A stretch of DNA of 64,000 bases from Aureimonas glaciei (GTDB taxonomy: Bacteria > Pseudomonadota > Alphaproteobacteria > Rhizobiales > Rhizobiaceae): NCBI RefSeq assembly GCF_014643375.1, contig NZ_BMJJ01000016.1:33362-97361 (forward strand), written 5' to 3'. A program made the position numbers and the translations under genes. This document shows, one piece after another, positions 55,284 through 63,386 of this stretch (position 1 is its first letter; each line of letters opens with the position of its first letter). The notes under the pieces are model-generated. The model was not told the DNA's origin and searched no databases. It saw nothing but the letters and a program-made list of their open reading frames with translations.

Positions 55284-56906
55284 TCAGGCCACCTTTTCCC
55301 AGTCAGCGCCGGGGATAGCGGCGACCAGCTGCTGCGTGTAGGCGTGCTGCGGCGCATGAAAGATCTGAGAGGGCGGACCGAACTCAACCATCTTGCCCCG
55401 ATGCATCACGCCGACCTCATCGCAGAGGCGGCTGGCGACGCGTAGGTCGTGGGTGATAAAGATCATTGCGACGCCGGTCTCAACCTGTACCTTCTCCAAA
55501 AGGTCGAGGATCTGTGCCTGGATTGAGACGTCGAGCGCCGACACCGCCTCGTCGGCGACGAGCAGGACGGGATCGAACATCAGTGCCCGAGCGATGCCGA
55601 CCCGCTGGCGCTGGCCGCCGGAGAACTCGTGCGGGTAGCGGTCAAGCGCCCCTACATCGAGGCCGACGAGGTCCATCAGCCGAACTGCCTTGGCTTGGGC
55701 GTCGGCGGCGGAGATGCCATGCGCCATCGGGCCGACGGTGAGGATACGGCCGACCGTCATGCGCGGGTTCAGCGAGGCAAAGGGATCCTGAAAGATCATC
55801 TGGATATAGGGGCGCATGGCCCGGAATTCCGCCTCGGACATGCCGGCGATGTTTCGCCCATCAAACAGAATCTCGCCGCCGTCGCTGTCGAGCAGCTTCA
55901 TAACTAGCCGACCAAGCGTCGATTTGCCGGAGCCGGATTCCCCAACGATGCCGACCGTCTGCCCTTTGTGCACCTTGAAAGAGACCGCGTCCACGGCCTT
56001 GATTTCACGTGCCGTTCCAAACAGCGAGCCGAGCCGGTAGGTCTTGGCTAGGTCTCGCACCTCCAGCACGGTGGGTACGTCGGCGGTCACCGCTCGGTCC
56101 GCCGTCTTCATCCGCGGCACCGCCGCCATCAGGCGTTGCGTGTATGGATGCCTTGGATCGCCGAGCACGGTCTCCGCCGGTCCCTGCTCGACCATCACGC
56201 CCTTCTCCATGACGATAACTCGGTCGGCGATGTCGGCAACTACGCCGAAATCATGGGTGATGAACATCACGCCCATTGACTTGCGCTTTTGGATCGAGGC
56301 GATGAGCTCGAGGATCTGCGCCTGCGTCGTAACGTCAAGCGCCGTGGTAGGCTCGTCGGCGATTAGGATGTCGGGATCGAGCGCCAACGCCATCGCAATC
56401 ATCACCCGCTGGCGCTGTCCGCCGGAAAGGCGGAACGGGTACTGGTCCTTGATCGCGGCGGGATCGGGCAGGCCGACCTCACCAAGCAGTTCCACAACCC
56501 GCGCCGCGCGGTCTTTGGGCGCGTGCGCCGGATGCGAGTCCATCACCTCGGCGATCTGGTCACCAATCGTCATCAACGGGTTTAGCGCCGAAAGCGGATC
56601 TTGGAAGATGATGGAAACGATCCGGCCGCGGAGAGACCGCAGTTTGGCTTGGGACGTCTTCAGGAGATCCTCTCCCTTCAGCGCGATGCAACCGCTCTCG
56701 ATAGCAAGCGTCGGCGGCAACAGACCCATCACGGCACTCGCGGTGACTGACTTGCCAGATCCCGATTCCCCGATGATGCAAAGGATCTCGCCTGCAGTCA
56801 GGGTAAACGAAATTTCTTTCACTGCATGGGAGCGGTCCATACCCCGCGGCAGCGCTACCGACAGGTTTTCCACCGAAAGAAGAGGTTGGGAGGCGATTGT
56901 CGACAT
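55284..56906 (-). CDS. Fused ABC transporter ATPase (DppD-DppF type)
   Basis: ATPase of 540 residues with two nucleotide-binding domains in one chain. Domain 1 (about 8-260) has GESGSGKSVTASAVMG, LSGGQRQRVMIAMAL and DILIADEPTTALD. Domain 2 (about 275-530) has GESGSGKSTLGRLVMK, FSGGQRQRVGIARAL and LLVADEAVSALD. Each resembles oligopeptide-type ATPases (short C-terminal oligopeptide extension seen as HPYTQRLMAAVPR). AGGAG is eight bases before the ATG. It should power the permeases at 48875 and 49776, although its gene is separated by the marR promoter region. Confidence 0.95.
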   Translation of the reverse strand: MSTIASQPLLSVENLSVALPRGMDRSHAVKEISFTLTAGEILCIIGESGSGKSVTASAVMGLLPPTLAIESGCIALKGEDLLKTSQAKLRSLRGRIVSIIFQDPLSALNPLMTIGDQIAEVMDSHPAHAPKDRAARVVELLGEVGLPDPAAIKDQYPFRLSGGQRQRVMIAMALALDPDILIADEPTTALDVTTQAQILELIASIQKRKSMGVMFITHDFGVVADIADRVIVMEKGVMVEQGPAETVLGDPRHPYTQRLMAAVPRMKTADRAVTADVPTVLEVRDLAKTYRLGSLFGTAREIKAVDAVSFKVHKGQTVGIVGESGSGKSTLGRLVMKLLDSDGGEILFDGRNIAGMSEAEFRAMRPYIQMIFQDPFASLNPRMTVGRILTVGPMAHGISAADAQAKAVRLMDLVGLDVGALDRYPHEFSGGQRQRVGIARALMFDPVLLVADEAVSALDVSIQAQILDLLEKVQVETGVAMIFITHDLRVASRLCDEVGVMHRGKMVEFGPPSQIFHAPQHAYTQQLVAAIPGADWEKVA

Positions 56907-57097
56907 TATAACGCTCCTGAACGGTAACCTCTAGCAAGACGCAAGATTGGTGCCGTCTTACATCGCAAAGAGGAATGAAGCCTATTTTTACTGGCCTGTC
57001 TCCCCTTTGAACGCGCTGCAGTCAGAACCCGCATATGCGGCCTCAGCGCCGTCGCGTCATTCAAGCAAGCAGTCGCTGAATTCTAGCATACATTGCG

Positions 57098-57232
57098 TTG
57101 TGGTCGGCGCTGACGTTGAACAAGCCGGGCGCCCGTGCCCATTATGGGCTTACGCCGAAGCTATACCAGTCAGGTGAGCCAGTTATATATGGCCAGATCT
57201 CGAAGTGCGGCGACGCGCTTATGTGGCTCGTC
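57098..57232 (+). pseudogene. IS110-family transposase fragment
   Basis: ARAHYGLTPKLYQSGEPVIY followed by GQISKCGDALM is the start of the IS110/IS116 C-terminal domain (x-G-L-T-P-x-x-x-x-S-G and G-x-I-S-K-x-G-D). The rest of the transposase is absent, and the following 200 bp carry nothing clear. It marks the junction between the transporter cluster and the Yjf-type cluster. Confidence 0.7.
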
Positions 57233-57446
57233 GCTATACAGAAGAGCCTTGGTGCTTTTGACGAGAGCCCGCTGACGATGGAACTTGCTGAGGTATTGGA
57301 GCATGGCGTTTGCGAAGCGAAATCCCTGGCGGGCGTCGCTTTAGTTAGGTGAAAAAATTTGCTGGAAGGAAAAAACAGGGCGGAGAGGAAGTTTGGATTT
57401 ACAAATCCCCGGATTTCGAAATGGTGGTTGTGTCGCCGGGCATCAT

Positions 57447-57605
57447 TTCGCCGGCCACACGGAACTCCTGGCCAAGCTGACGGGCGCGCGCGACAGCGTG
57501 ATGATACTGGCGCACGGGGATTTCCGCGTCAGCCACGTCACCACCCACATCGCCCTGGAGGACGTGCCGAAGCGCGCGACGCCCGAGCGCATGCGCCGCG
57601 CCTCG
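57447..57605 (+). pseudogene. pdxA-like fragment (4-hydroxythreonine-4-phosphate dehydrogenase family)
   Basis: Translation AGHTELLAKLTGARDSVMIL, then AHGDFRVSHVTTHIALEDVP and KRATPERM, matches the central to C-terminal part of the PdxA/PdxA2 family, including the conserved HVTTH motif. About 53 codons remain, flanked by IS fragments. PdxA2-type proteins also act in D-threonate or erythronate catabolism. It is not functional. Confidence 0.65.
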
Positions 57606-57611
57606 ACCTGA

Positions 57612-57884
57612 CGCTGGCGGTCTTGGCGCCGACCGCTGTGCTCCATTCCCGCACCGCTTTCGCGACAAACTCCGGGCCGTTGTCCGACCGAACATGCCCA
57701 GGCACACCGCGCAGGATGAAGAGGTCGGACAGGACGTCGATGACATCCGTGGACTTCAGCTTCCGGTCAATCCGGATCGCAATGCATTCCCGGGTGACCT
57801 AGTCGATGACATTCAGCATTCGGAACTTCCGGCCGTTGTGGGTGCGATCTTCGACGAAGTCATAGGACCAGACATGGTTGCACT
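57612..57884 (-). pseudogene. IS3-family OrfB fragment
   Basis: Minus-strand reading CNHVWSYDFVEDRTHNGRKF, then RMLNVID-stop-VTRECIAIRI and GVPGHVRSDNGPEFVAKAVR gives two catalytic Asp regions of an IS3-group integrase. TAG at 57801-57799 replaces the Glu codon usual in IDEFTREC. N- and C-terminal parts are missing. It begins immediately beyond the 3' end of the ATP-grasp gene. Confidence 0.75.
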
Positions 57885-57892
57885 TCAAAGCA

Positions 57893-59074
57893 TCACTCGA
57901 ACGCAGCATAGTCCGCCTCGTCGAGGATGGCGTGTGGCACGAATCGGGAGAGGTTGCGGGTGATGCGCGAGCGGTCCTCGCGGATGCCGAGGCCTGCCGC
58001 CTTGTCACCGACGATCCAAGGGCCTAGCACGGCGTATTGCCCTTCCGCTTCGAAGAGCGGTGTCAGCTCCTGCAGGATGGTCGGGCCGTCGCCGTAGTCG
58101 CCGTCGGTGCGGTCGGTTTCCGCGCCTCCTTCGGTGATGGCGATGTTCTCGCCCTCGCGCGAATGCAGCGGCTTGCGTACGGCGGCGACAAGGTTCGAGG
58201 CGCGGGGGTCGTCCGAGAAGAAGGCAGGCAACAGGTTCGGATGACCCCGATGCCGCTCCCAGAGGAGCGGCAGGATGCCCTTGTTCGAGAGGACCGCCTT
58301 CCAGGCTGGCTCAACGAATTCGGTTCCCGACATCGAGAGGTGCTTGGCGAAAGGCTCGCGCAGCATGTCCTCCCATGGGTAGAGCTTGAAGCAGCGGTCG
58401 ATGACGCGATCGGCGGGGTCGGTGAAGCGGCCGACGGGGTCGATGCCGATGTCGGAGATATCGATCAGCTCTGTCGCGTGCCCGGCCTGGATCGCGCAGT
58501 CCATGAGATAGGCGACGGTGCCGCGGTCCTCCTCGTTTTCCGTCACCACGGCGAAATGGAAGATCGGCCCTTTCGGGAATGTCGCGAAGGTCTCGATCAG
58601 GCTTTCCTGCAATAGATTGAACTGGTCGGCGCTGCCGGGCAAGCGGCCGAGCGCGATCTGGTCGGTCAGCCAGTTGTACTGGAAGTAGGCGCTTTCGAAG
58701 ACACCGGTCGGCGTGTCGGCGTTGTATTCCAGCAGCTTTGCCGGGCCTGTCCCGGTATAGGCGAGGTCGAAGCGGCCGTAGAGATGGCGCTGCCGGCTCT
58801 CGAAGGATGACCGCACGGCGTCGAACAGCTCCGGCGGGATGGCAAGGCGCTCGAGGTCCCGCTCGGTGGCGACGACATCGCCGACGAGGTCCATGCACAG
58901 CGCGTGAAGCTCCTCGCTCGGCGCCTCGATATGCGTTTCGATCTCCTCCATGGTGAAGAGGTAGGCGACGTCGTCGAGCCAATAGGGCTCGCCATACATC
59001 TCGTGGAAGCCGAAACCCACGGCCTCCGCCTTTTCCCGCCAGCCTTCGCGCTCGGGGATCGCGACCCGGCGCAT
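57893..59074 (-). CDS. Glutathionylspermidine-synthase-like ATP-grasp ligase (YjfC/YgiC type)
   Basis: ATP-dependent amide ligase family protein of 393 residues. It lacks the amidase domain of bifunctional glutathionylspermidine synthetase. Recognisable blocks are MRRVAIPEREGWREKAEAVG, then GPAKLLEYNADTPTGVFESA, DRCFKLYPWEDMLREPFAKH and FVEPAWKAVLSNKGILPLLW, where the ATP-grasp core lies. YjfC/YgiC proteins probably join an amine or amino acid to a peptide or protein carboxylate, but no substrate is proven. Its ATG lies two bases after the stop of the lipoprotein gene, so the two are coupled; the lipoprotein is a possible substrate. Confidence 0.88.
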   Translation of the reverse strand: MRRVAIPEREGWREKAEAVGFGFHEMYGEPYWLDDVAYLFTMEEIETHIEAPSEELHALCMDLVGDVVATERDLERLAIPPELFDAVRSSFESRQRHLYGRFDLAYTGTGPAKLLEYNADTPTGVFESAYFQYNWLTDQIALGRLPGSADQFNLLQESLIETFATFPKGPIFHFAVVTENEEDRGTVAYLMDCAIQAGHATELIDISDIGIDPVGRFTDPADRVIDRCFKLYPWEDMLREPFAKHLSMSGTEFVEPAWKAVLSNKGILPLLWERHRGHPNLLPAFFSDDPRASNLVAAVRKPLHSREGENIAITEGGAETDRTDGDYGDGPTILQELTPLFEAEGQYAVLGPWIVGDKAAGLGIREDRSRITRNLSRFVPHAILDEADYAAFE

Positions 59075-59076
59075 CC

Positions 59077-59649
59077 TCAGCCGCCGAAGGAGAAGCCGCG
59101 GTTCGACGACAGCCCGCCGAAACCCTGCCGCGACACCGTCCGCGTGTTGACGTTGTAGGGCCTCGGCTGCGGCGGCTGGCCGATCGCCGGCGGATCGCTA
59201 CGGTAGGTCTGCCCGCCGCGCCCGGTATAGATCGGCGCGGAATTATAGCCGGTGTCGCGCCGGTAGTTCCGGTAGGCGCCGTAGTTCGTGAGGTTCGAGA
59301 TCGCCGAGGAGACGAGATAGCCGGTCATGAAGGGGACGAAGAAGCCGCCGGTCCCGGTTCCCGTGCTGCCCTGCGCGGCCGCCTCCATGCAGCGGCCCTC
59401 GCCGTATTCGGCTTCGCAGACGGCCATCGCGTTGAACTTCGGCGCGTTCTGGACATGCTGCTGCAGCGCCTGCTGGTACTCGGCGTTGCAGATGTCGCTG
59501 TCGACGCCGGCCTCAATGCATTGTGCCGCAGAATTGTATACGATTTCGGCAGGCGGTGTCTCGCCGCAGGAGGAGAGCGCCAGCCCGCTCACGGCGATTG
59601 TGCCGAGAACCAGGATGGGCGGCCGGCGCCCGGTGAAGCGTCTGGTCAT
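59077..59649 (-). CDS. DUF1190 lipoprotein (YjfM-like)
   Basis: Lipoprotein of 190 residues. The signal peptide VLGTIAVSGLALSSC ends in lipobox LSSC. A Cys-containing block follows (AAQCIEAGVDSDICNAEYQQ and AMAVCEAEYGEGRCMEAAAQ), giving four Cys beyond the lipidated one. A Gly-rich linker leads to FFVPFMTGYLVSSAISNLTN, then an unusual C-terminal tail rich in Tyr, Arg, Pro, Ser and Gly, ending SSNRGFSFGG. The tail is flexible and could be modified by the ATP-grasp ligase. GAGGAGG precedes ATG 59649. Confidence 0.85.
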   Translation of the reverse strand: MTRRFTGRRPPILVLGTIAVSGLALSSCGETPPAEIVYNSAAQCIEAGVDSDICNAEYQQALQQHVQNAPKFNAMAVCEAEYGEGRCMEAAAQGSTGTGTGGFFVPFMTGYLVSSAISNLTNYGAYRNYRRDTGYNSAPIYTGRGGQTYRSDPPAIGQPPQPRPYNVNTRTVSRQGFGGLSSNRGFSFGG

Positions 59650-59660
59650 GCAAGGCCTCC

Positions 59661-60062
59661 TCAATAGGTCATGCAGGCGGCGTTTAGCATGCCGACTGCA
59701 ACCGCAATACCTGCCGCCCAAGTGCCGCCCGCCATCTCGCCTGCCGTGATGCGCGCGGGGAGGCCGGACATGGTGAGCGAAGCGAGGAGGAACGCGACGC
59801 CCTGGACAAGACCGCCGACGACGGCCCAGATCAGGAAGTCGATGATGCTGACGGAATTGGCCGCAGCCGACGCGAGCGGTAGCGAGAAGCCAAGGATCGC
59901 GCCCAGAAAGGCGACGACGGCCGCAGCATTGCCGGTCCGGATGAGACGCAGCTCGTGATGCGGGGTCGCGGCGGAGTAGGCGACGGCAAAGAGCGCGAGC
60001 GCGGCAAGACCCGTCGCGAAGTAGGCCAGGAAAGCCGGCAGGCCGGCAACATATCCGAACAT
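59661..60062 (-). CDS. DUF350 membrane protein (YjfL-like)
   Basis: Integral membrane protein of 133 residues with four helices, of unknown function. It starts MFGYVAGLPAFLAYFATGLA, then contains YSAATPHHELRLIRTGNAAA and LGAILGFSLPLASAAANSVS and IIDFLIWAVVGGLVQGVAFL, all DUF350 hallmarks. ATG 60062 has GGAG 11 bases upstream. It sits between the DUF2491 and DUF1190 genes, the order seen in the E. coli yjfKLM segment. Confidence 0.88.
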   Translation of the reverse strand: MFGYVAGLPAFLAYFATGLAALALFAVAYSAATPHHELRLIRTGNAAAVVAFLGAILGFSLPLASAAANSVSIIDFLIWAVVGGLVQGVAFLLASLTMSGLPARITAGEMAGGTWAAGIAVAVGMLNAACMTY

Positions 60063-60176
60063 GATGGGCGAACTCCGAACGAAGCCGGCAGCGCCGGCGG
60101 AAGAAATGAGAAGCCGGCGCCGCCAGCGGAAGAAATTGGAGCCCGGCGCCACCCCTTAAAAGGTGCCGGCTGGTCG

Positions 60177-60854
60177 TCAGAGCCGGCGGATGTCGCCGGG
60201 CAGAAGGCCGTAGCCGAGGATGAATTCGATCGACGCCCCCTGCCGTGCGTCGCGGTCGGCGAGGTCGCGCTCTATATTGATGAGCAACATCTCCTGTCGT
60301 GTGCCGAGCATGCGTGCATAGAGCATGCACGATTGGTGGATGGAGCGCCGGACCCGCCCGTCGTCGATCTCCTCGACGAATTCCACGAGGCCGGCCCGTC
60401 CGTTTCCCTCGCCCCAGAAACGGTCGAACATGATGCCGTCGGCGTCGTAGCGCGGCTGGCCGATCATGCCGCGAGGCCCGCGCCATTCCGCCCATTCGGC
60501 GGCGTTCGCGGGCACGACGCTGTCCCAGGGCCGATAGAGGCTGACGTCAAAGATCTCCTCGCCGGGGCGGGCCGATGCCGACATTACCTGCAGAATCGTG
60601 TCGCCGTCGTCGTAGTAGCGCGACAGGACGGTGGTGGCGTCGAGACGCGCCTCGCCATAGGCCGCAACGATCATCATGCCGCCCGCCGGCACCGGCATCG
60701 CTGGCGACGACCCCGCGGTGTCGGCCTGCAGCCCCAACGTGTCGATCTCGATCCCGCCGCCCAGCACGACGCCGAGCGGGCCGCGCTCGGGCGCCAGCGC
60801 GCCTGCTGCCTCGCCTTTCGAACCCGATCCCCAGCCGAAGAGCCGTCCGATCAT
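60177..60854 (-). CDS. DUF2491 protein (YjfK-like)
   Basis: Soluble protein of 225 residues. It begins MIGRLFGWGSGSKGEAAG and contains LGGGIEIDTLGLQADTAGSS, then VAAYGEARLDATTVLSRYYD, LQVMSASARPGEEIFDVSLY and FDRFWGEGNGRAGLVEFVEE. No catalytic motif is recognised. First gene of the minus-strand half of the Yjf-type cluster; its promoter is shared with the divergent DUF2170 gene 96 bp away. The frame runs to 61193, but earlier starts overlap the divergent gene. Confidence 0.87.
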   Translation of the reverse strand: MIGRLFGWGSGSKGEAAGALAPERGPLGVVLGGGIEIDTLGLQADTAGSSPAMPVPAGGMMIVAAYGEARLDATTVLSRYYDDGDTILQVMSASARPGEEIFDVSLYRPWDSVVPANAAEWAEWRGPRGMIGQPRYDADGIMFDRFWGEGNGRAGLVEFVEEIDDGRVRRSIHQSCMLYARMLGTRQEMLLINIERDLADRDARQGASIEFILGYGLLPGDIRRL

Positions 60855-60896
60855 GTTTCCCGCCTTGGTTCTGTAACCGTCCGCTACTAGATATCG

Positions 60897-60925
60897 CGCG
60901 CCGGGACCTTTTGAAGGTGGGCGCG
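60897..60925. promoter_or_regulatory. Inverted repeat in the divergent promoter of the Yjf-type cluster
   Basis: CGCGCC-ggg-ACCTT-ttg-AAGGT-g-GGCGCG gives eleven base pairs with an asymmetric bulge in the 96 bp between the DUF2491 and DUF2170 genes. It is placed to control both directions as an operator, or to act as a hairpin in the 5' leader of the DUF2170 transcript. Confidence 0.5.
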
Positions 60926-60950
60926 TCGAAACACAGGGGGAGTTGATCGC

Positions 60951-61382
60951 TTGACAGTCTGGAACCTCAATACATTGACGGAGCTCTTCGCCTCCGACCC
61001 CGCAGCGCTCGGCGATCTCGACGTGACGATTCCGCCGGAAGGCGACGTACTGTGCGTCACGATCAAGGAGAAGGGCTTTCTCGACGTCTTCGTCACCGCT
61101 GGCGGCGATCAGGTGATGGCGAGCGTCATGCTGGCGCCCGCTTCGTCCGTCCCGAACCGCGAGGCGTTCGAGCGACTGATCCTCAAGACGCACAAGCTGG
61201 TCCCGCTTTCGACCTTCGGCATCTCGATCATCAACGGCGAGGAGTGGTACGAGCTCTTCGGTTCTCTATCGGCCCAGTCCTCGGCCGAGGTCGTGATCGA
61301 GGAAGTCGCCGTGCTCGTCTCCAATGCGGAGGACGCGGCACATCTCATCGAGGAATGGAAGAACGGGGAGATCGCGGCATGA
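60951..61382 (+). CDS. DUF2170 protein (YjfI-like)
   Basis: Small acidic protein of 143 residues, unknown function. The start is TTG at 60951 (MTVWNLNTLTELFASDP), nine bases after GGGGGAG; no ATG fits. It has VTIPPEGDVLCVTIKEKGFL, then QVMASVMLAPASSVPNREAF and LVPLSTFGISIINGEEWYEL followed by SAEVVIEEVAVLVSNAEDAA. In E. coli the DUF2170 gene also precedes a PspA-like gene. Here the stop overlaps the next ATG by four bases (ATGA), so the pair is co-translated. Confidence 0.87.
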   Translation: MTVWNLNTLTELFASDPAALGDLDVTIPPEGDVLCVTIKEKGFLDVFVTAGGDQVMASVMLAPASSVPNREAFERLILKTHKLVPLSTFGISIINGEEWYELFGSLSAQSSAEVVIEEVAVLVSNAEDAAHLIEEWKNGEIAA

Positions 61383-62128
61383 GCGTCTGGGGCAAACTGT
61401 TTTCCGCCGTCCGCGGTGGCGTCAATGAGGTGGCCGAGAGCGCTGCCGACACGCAGGCGCTGCGCATCCTGGACCAGGAGATTCGCGACGCCGATACGGC
61501 GCTCCGGCGCGCGCGCTCCGACCTTGCCGGCATTATGGCGACGACGAAGGTGCTGGCCCGCCGGATCGAGGAGGCGAAGGCCAAGGAAGCCAAGGACATG
61601 GACAGCGCCCGCGCCGCGATGTCGGCCGGCCGCGAGGATCTGGCGCGGGGTCTTGCCGACCGCATTTCCGCTGCCCGCGCCGAAATCGGCCGCGATCAGG
61701 CCGAGCACGACCGTCTGCAGGCACAGCAGGGCCAAATGATCCGCGCCGTCCAGGACACAGAGACGCGCATCCAGACGATGCGGCGCGAGGTCGACGGCGT
61801 GAAGGCCAACGAGTCGTTGCTGAAGGCCCAGTCCGCCATCGCGTCCAGCCATGCCGGCGTCAATTCACGCCTCGGCAGCGCGATGGAATCACTCGAGCGG
61901 GTGAAGAAGCGCCAGGAGATGACGGCCGGCCGCATCCAGGCCGGCGCCGAAATGCAGGCGCTGGAATCGGGAAGCGACCTCGACCGCGCCCTTCTCGAAG
62001 CCGGCATCGGCGGCAACCGCGCCTCCTCCGACGACGTCTTTGCTGAACTCACCCGCATCGACCGCACTCCGGCGCTTCCCGGTTCGGCCGGGCAGAACCT
62101 CCAGATCGGCCACAATCGGGATCGGTGA
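61379..62128 (+). CDS. PspA/IM30-family protein (YjfJ-like)
   Basis: Coiled-coil membrane-associated protein of 249 residues. It begins MSVWGKLFSAVRGGVNEVAE, the amphipathic N-terminal helix typical of PspA/Vipp1, then long heptad-rich helices (ALRILDQEIRDADTALRRAR; ARAEIGRDQAEHDRLQAQQG; IQTMRREVDGVKANESLLKA). The C-terminal 50 residues are less structured. Family members polymerise on membranes and help maintain them under stress. Here it is linked to membrane (DUF350), lipoprotein (DUF1190) and ligase genes, suggesting a membrane-surface assembly. Confidence 0.9.
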   Translation: MSVWGKLFSAVRGGVNEVAESAADTQALRILDQEIRDADTALRRARSDLAGIMATTKVLARRIEEAKAKEAKDMDSARAAMSAGREDLARGLADRISAARAEIGRDQAEHDRLQAQQGQMIRAVQDTETRIQTMRREVDGVKANESLLKAQSAIASSHAGVNSRLGSAMESLERVKKRQEMTAGRIQAGAEMQALESGSDLDRALLEAGIGGNRASSDDVFAELTRIDRTPALPGSAGQNLQIGHNRDR

Positions 62129-62399
62129 CGACGATGAGACCGCGCGTGCATCCCAGGCGGTATTGAAGGTTCCCGGGATATGCTGATCTATTAAAATAGT
62201 CGGCGGCGCGGGACTTAGGCGAGCGAGGTAAAGCGCAAAAACTCTCGCTATTTCCTTTGTTGCCTCCTCTGCCCGGCCGGGCACCTCTCCCGCGCGGAGG
62301 GAGACTAGGCAGTGTCGTTCAAGCTGCTAATCTCCCCACCCGTGGGATTTCTCTGCGAAAGGTCTCACCGGTTATTGTGGGCAATATTCTAGCTTTGAC

Positions 62400-62945
62400 G
62401 AGTTGTCTTTCGAGTTGCTCAGGTTGTTCGCCGCTTGGGTTGGCACAGAGCGTGGGTCGTGGCTTCCGGGTGAGGACGTTTGCGGCGCGGCGAAGGTTGA
62501 GGACTGTGGCGAACGCTAGGAAGTCGGCGGCGTTGGCGACAAGCGAATGACATCAGATCCGGCCCTATCCATAAATGCGCTTCATCGCGTTGAAGACGCT
62601 CTCGACCGGAGCGCGGTGCCTTGAGATGAGAGGGTTGCGTGCCTTCAGCCAAGGCGGCAGCACCGGCATGTGCTCGGTGTGGCGGTGCATGATGCGGTCC
62701 TTGACGCCGCATTCCTTGAATCCGGGCCGTCGCGCGTTGCCATGGTAGGCGCGATCGCGATAGACCGCCGCCTCGTCGCGGGAGATCAGCGCGTCGCCCA
62801 TTTCAGCGACAGTAGTCCGTGCCGAGGTAACGGCGATCCGGCGGATGAGGTGCGATCCTTCGTCGACGCCAATATGGATCTTGTGGCCGAAGACCGACTT
62901 GCCGTTCTTGGTGGTCCAGTTAGCGCCCGGCTCGCGCGGTTAAAA
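62400..62945 (-). pseudogene. IS5-type transposase remnant
   Basis: Minus-strand translation contains KNGKSVFGHKIHIGVDEGSH, then YRDRAYHGNARRPGFKECGV with the second Asp, and APVESVFNAMKRIYG with the Glu. Stops interrupt just after this (TGA at 62567-62565 and another soon after). CHSLVANAADFLAFATVLNL continues past them as the C-terminal helix. The N-terminal third is missing. The 270 bp before it (from 62129) follow the PspA-like gene and hold no gene. Confidence 0.7.
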
Positions 62946-63386
62946 AGGCGGGCTGCTCGATCGGCAGACGCACCACATTCGGAGGATGAACGGCGACAGT
63001 TATCGTCTCAACCAATCCGCCGGACGACGCCGCGTCGCAGCACGGACGGACGGAGTAAAAATCAAGCCACTGCCGGAACCGTGGATGCCCAGACCGACGA
63101 AATCACAGACTCTTGATCCGCAGAACATTCTCACGTTCCGCCTGGCCTGCTTTTACTCCGCCGCAACGGCCCAAAATCTCTACGGCGTTGACACTCGCCC
63201 AATTACTCAACCGATTTTTGGGCAGGCTTCTTAGATTAAATGAATGGCGGTTTCTGGAGAAAATCGACGTACTCCGAATGGCGACAAAGGGCGCGTAGTG
63301 AACTCGGCACTCACTTCCGGCGCGGCGCTAACCGGCCCGGATGCCAGCGTGAGATCGATCTCAACAACACGAAAGCGCCGCTGCCT
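62946..63386. other. Stretch without a supportable gene
   Basis: Short open frames occur but none has motifs or a ribosome site. It separates the IS5-type remnant from the 3' end of the aldo/keto reductase gene. Confidence 0.45.
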
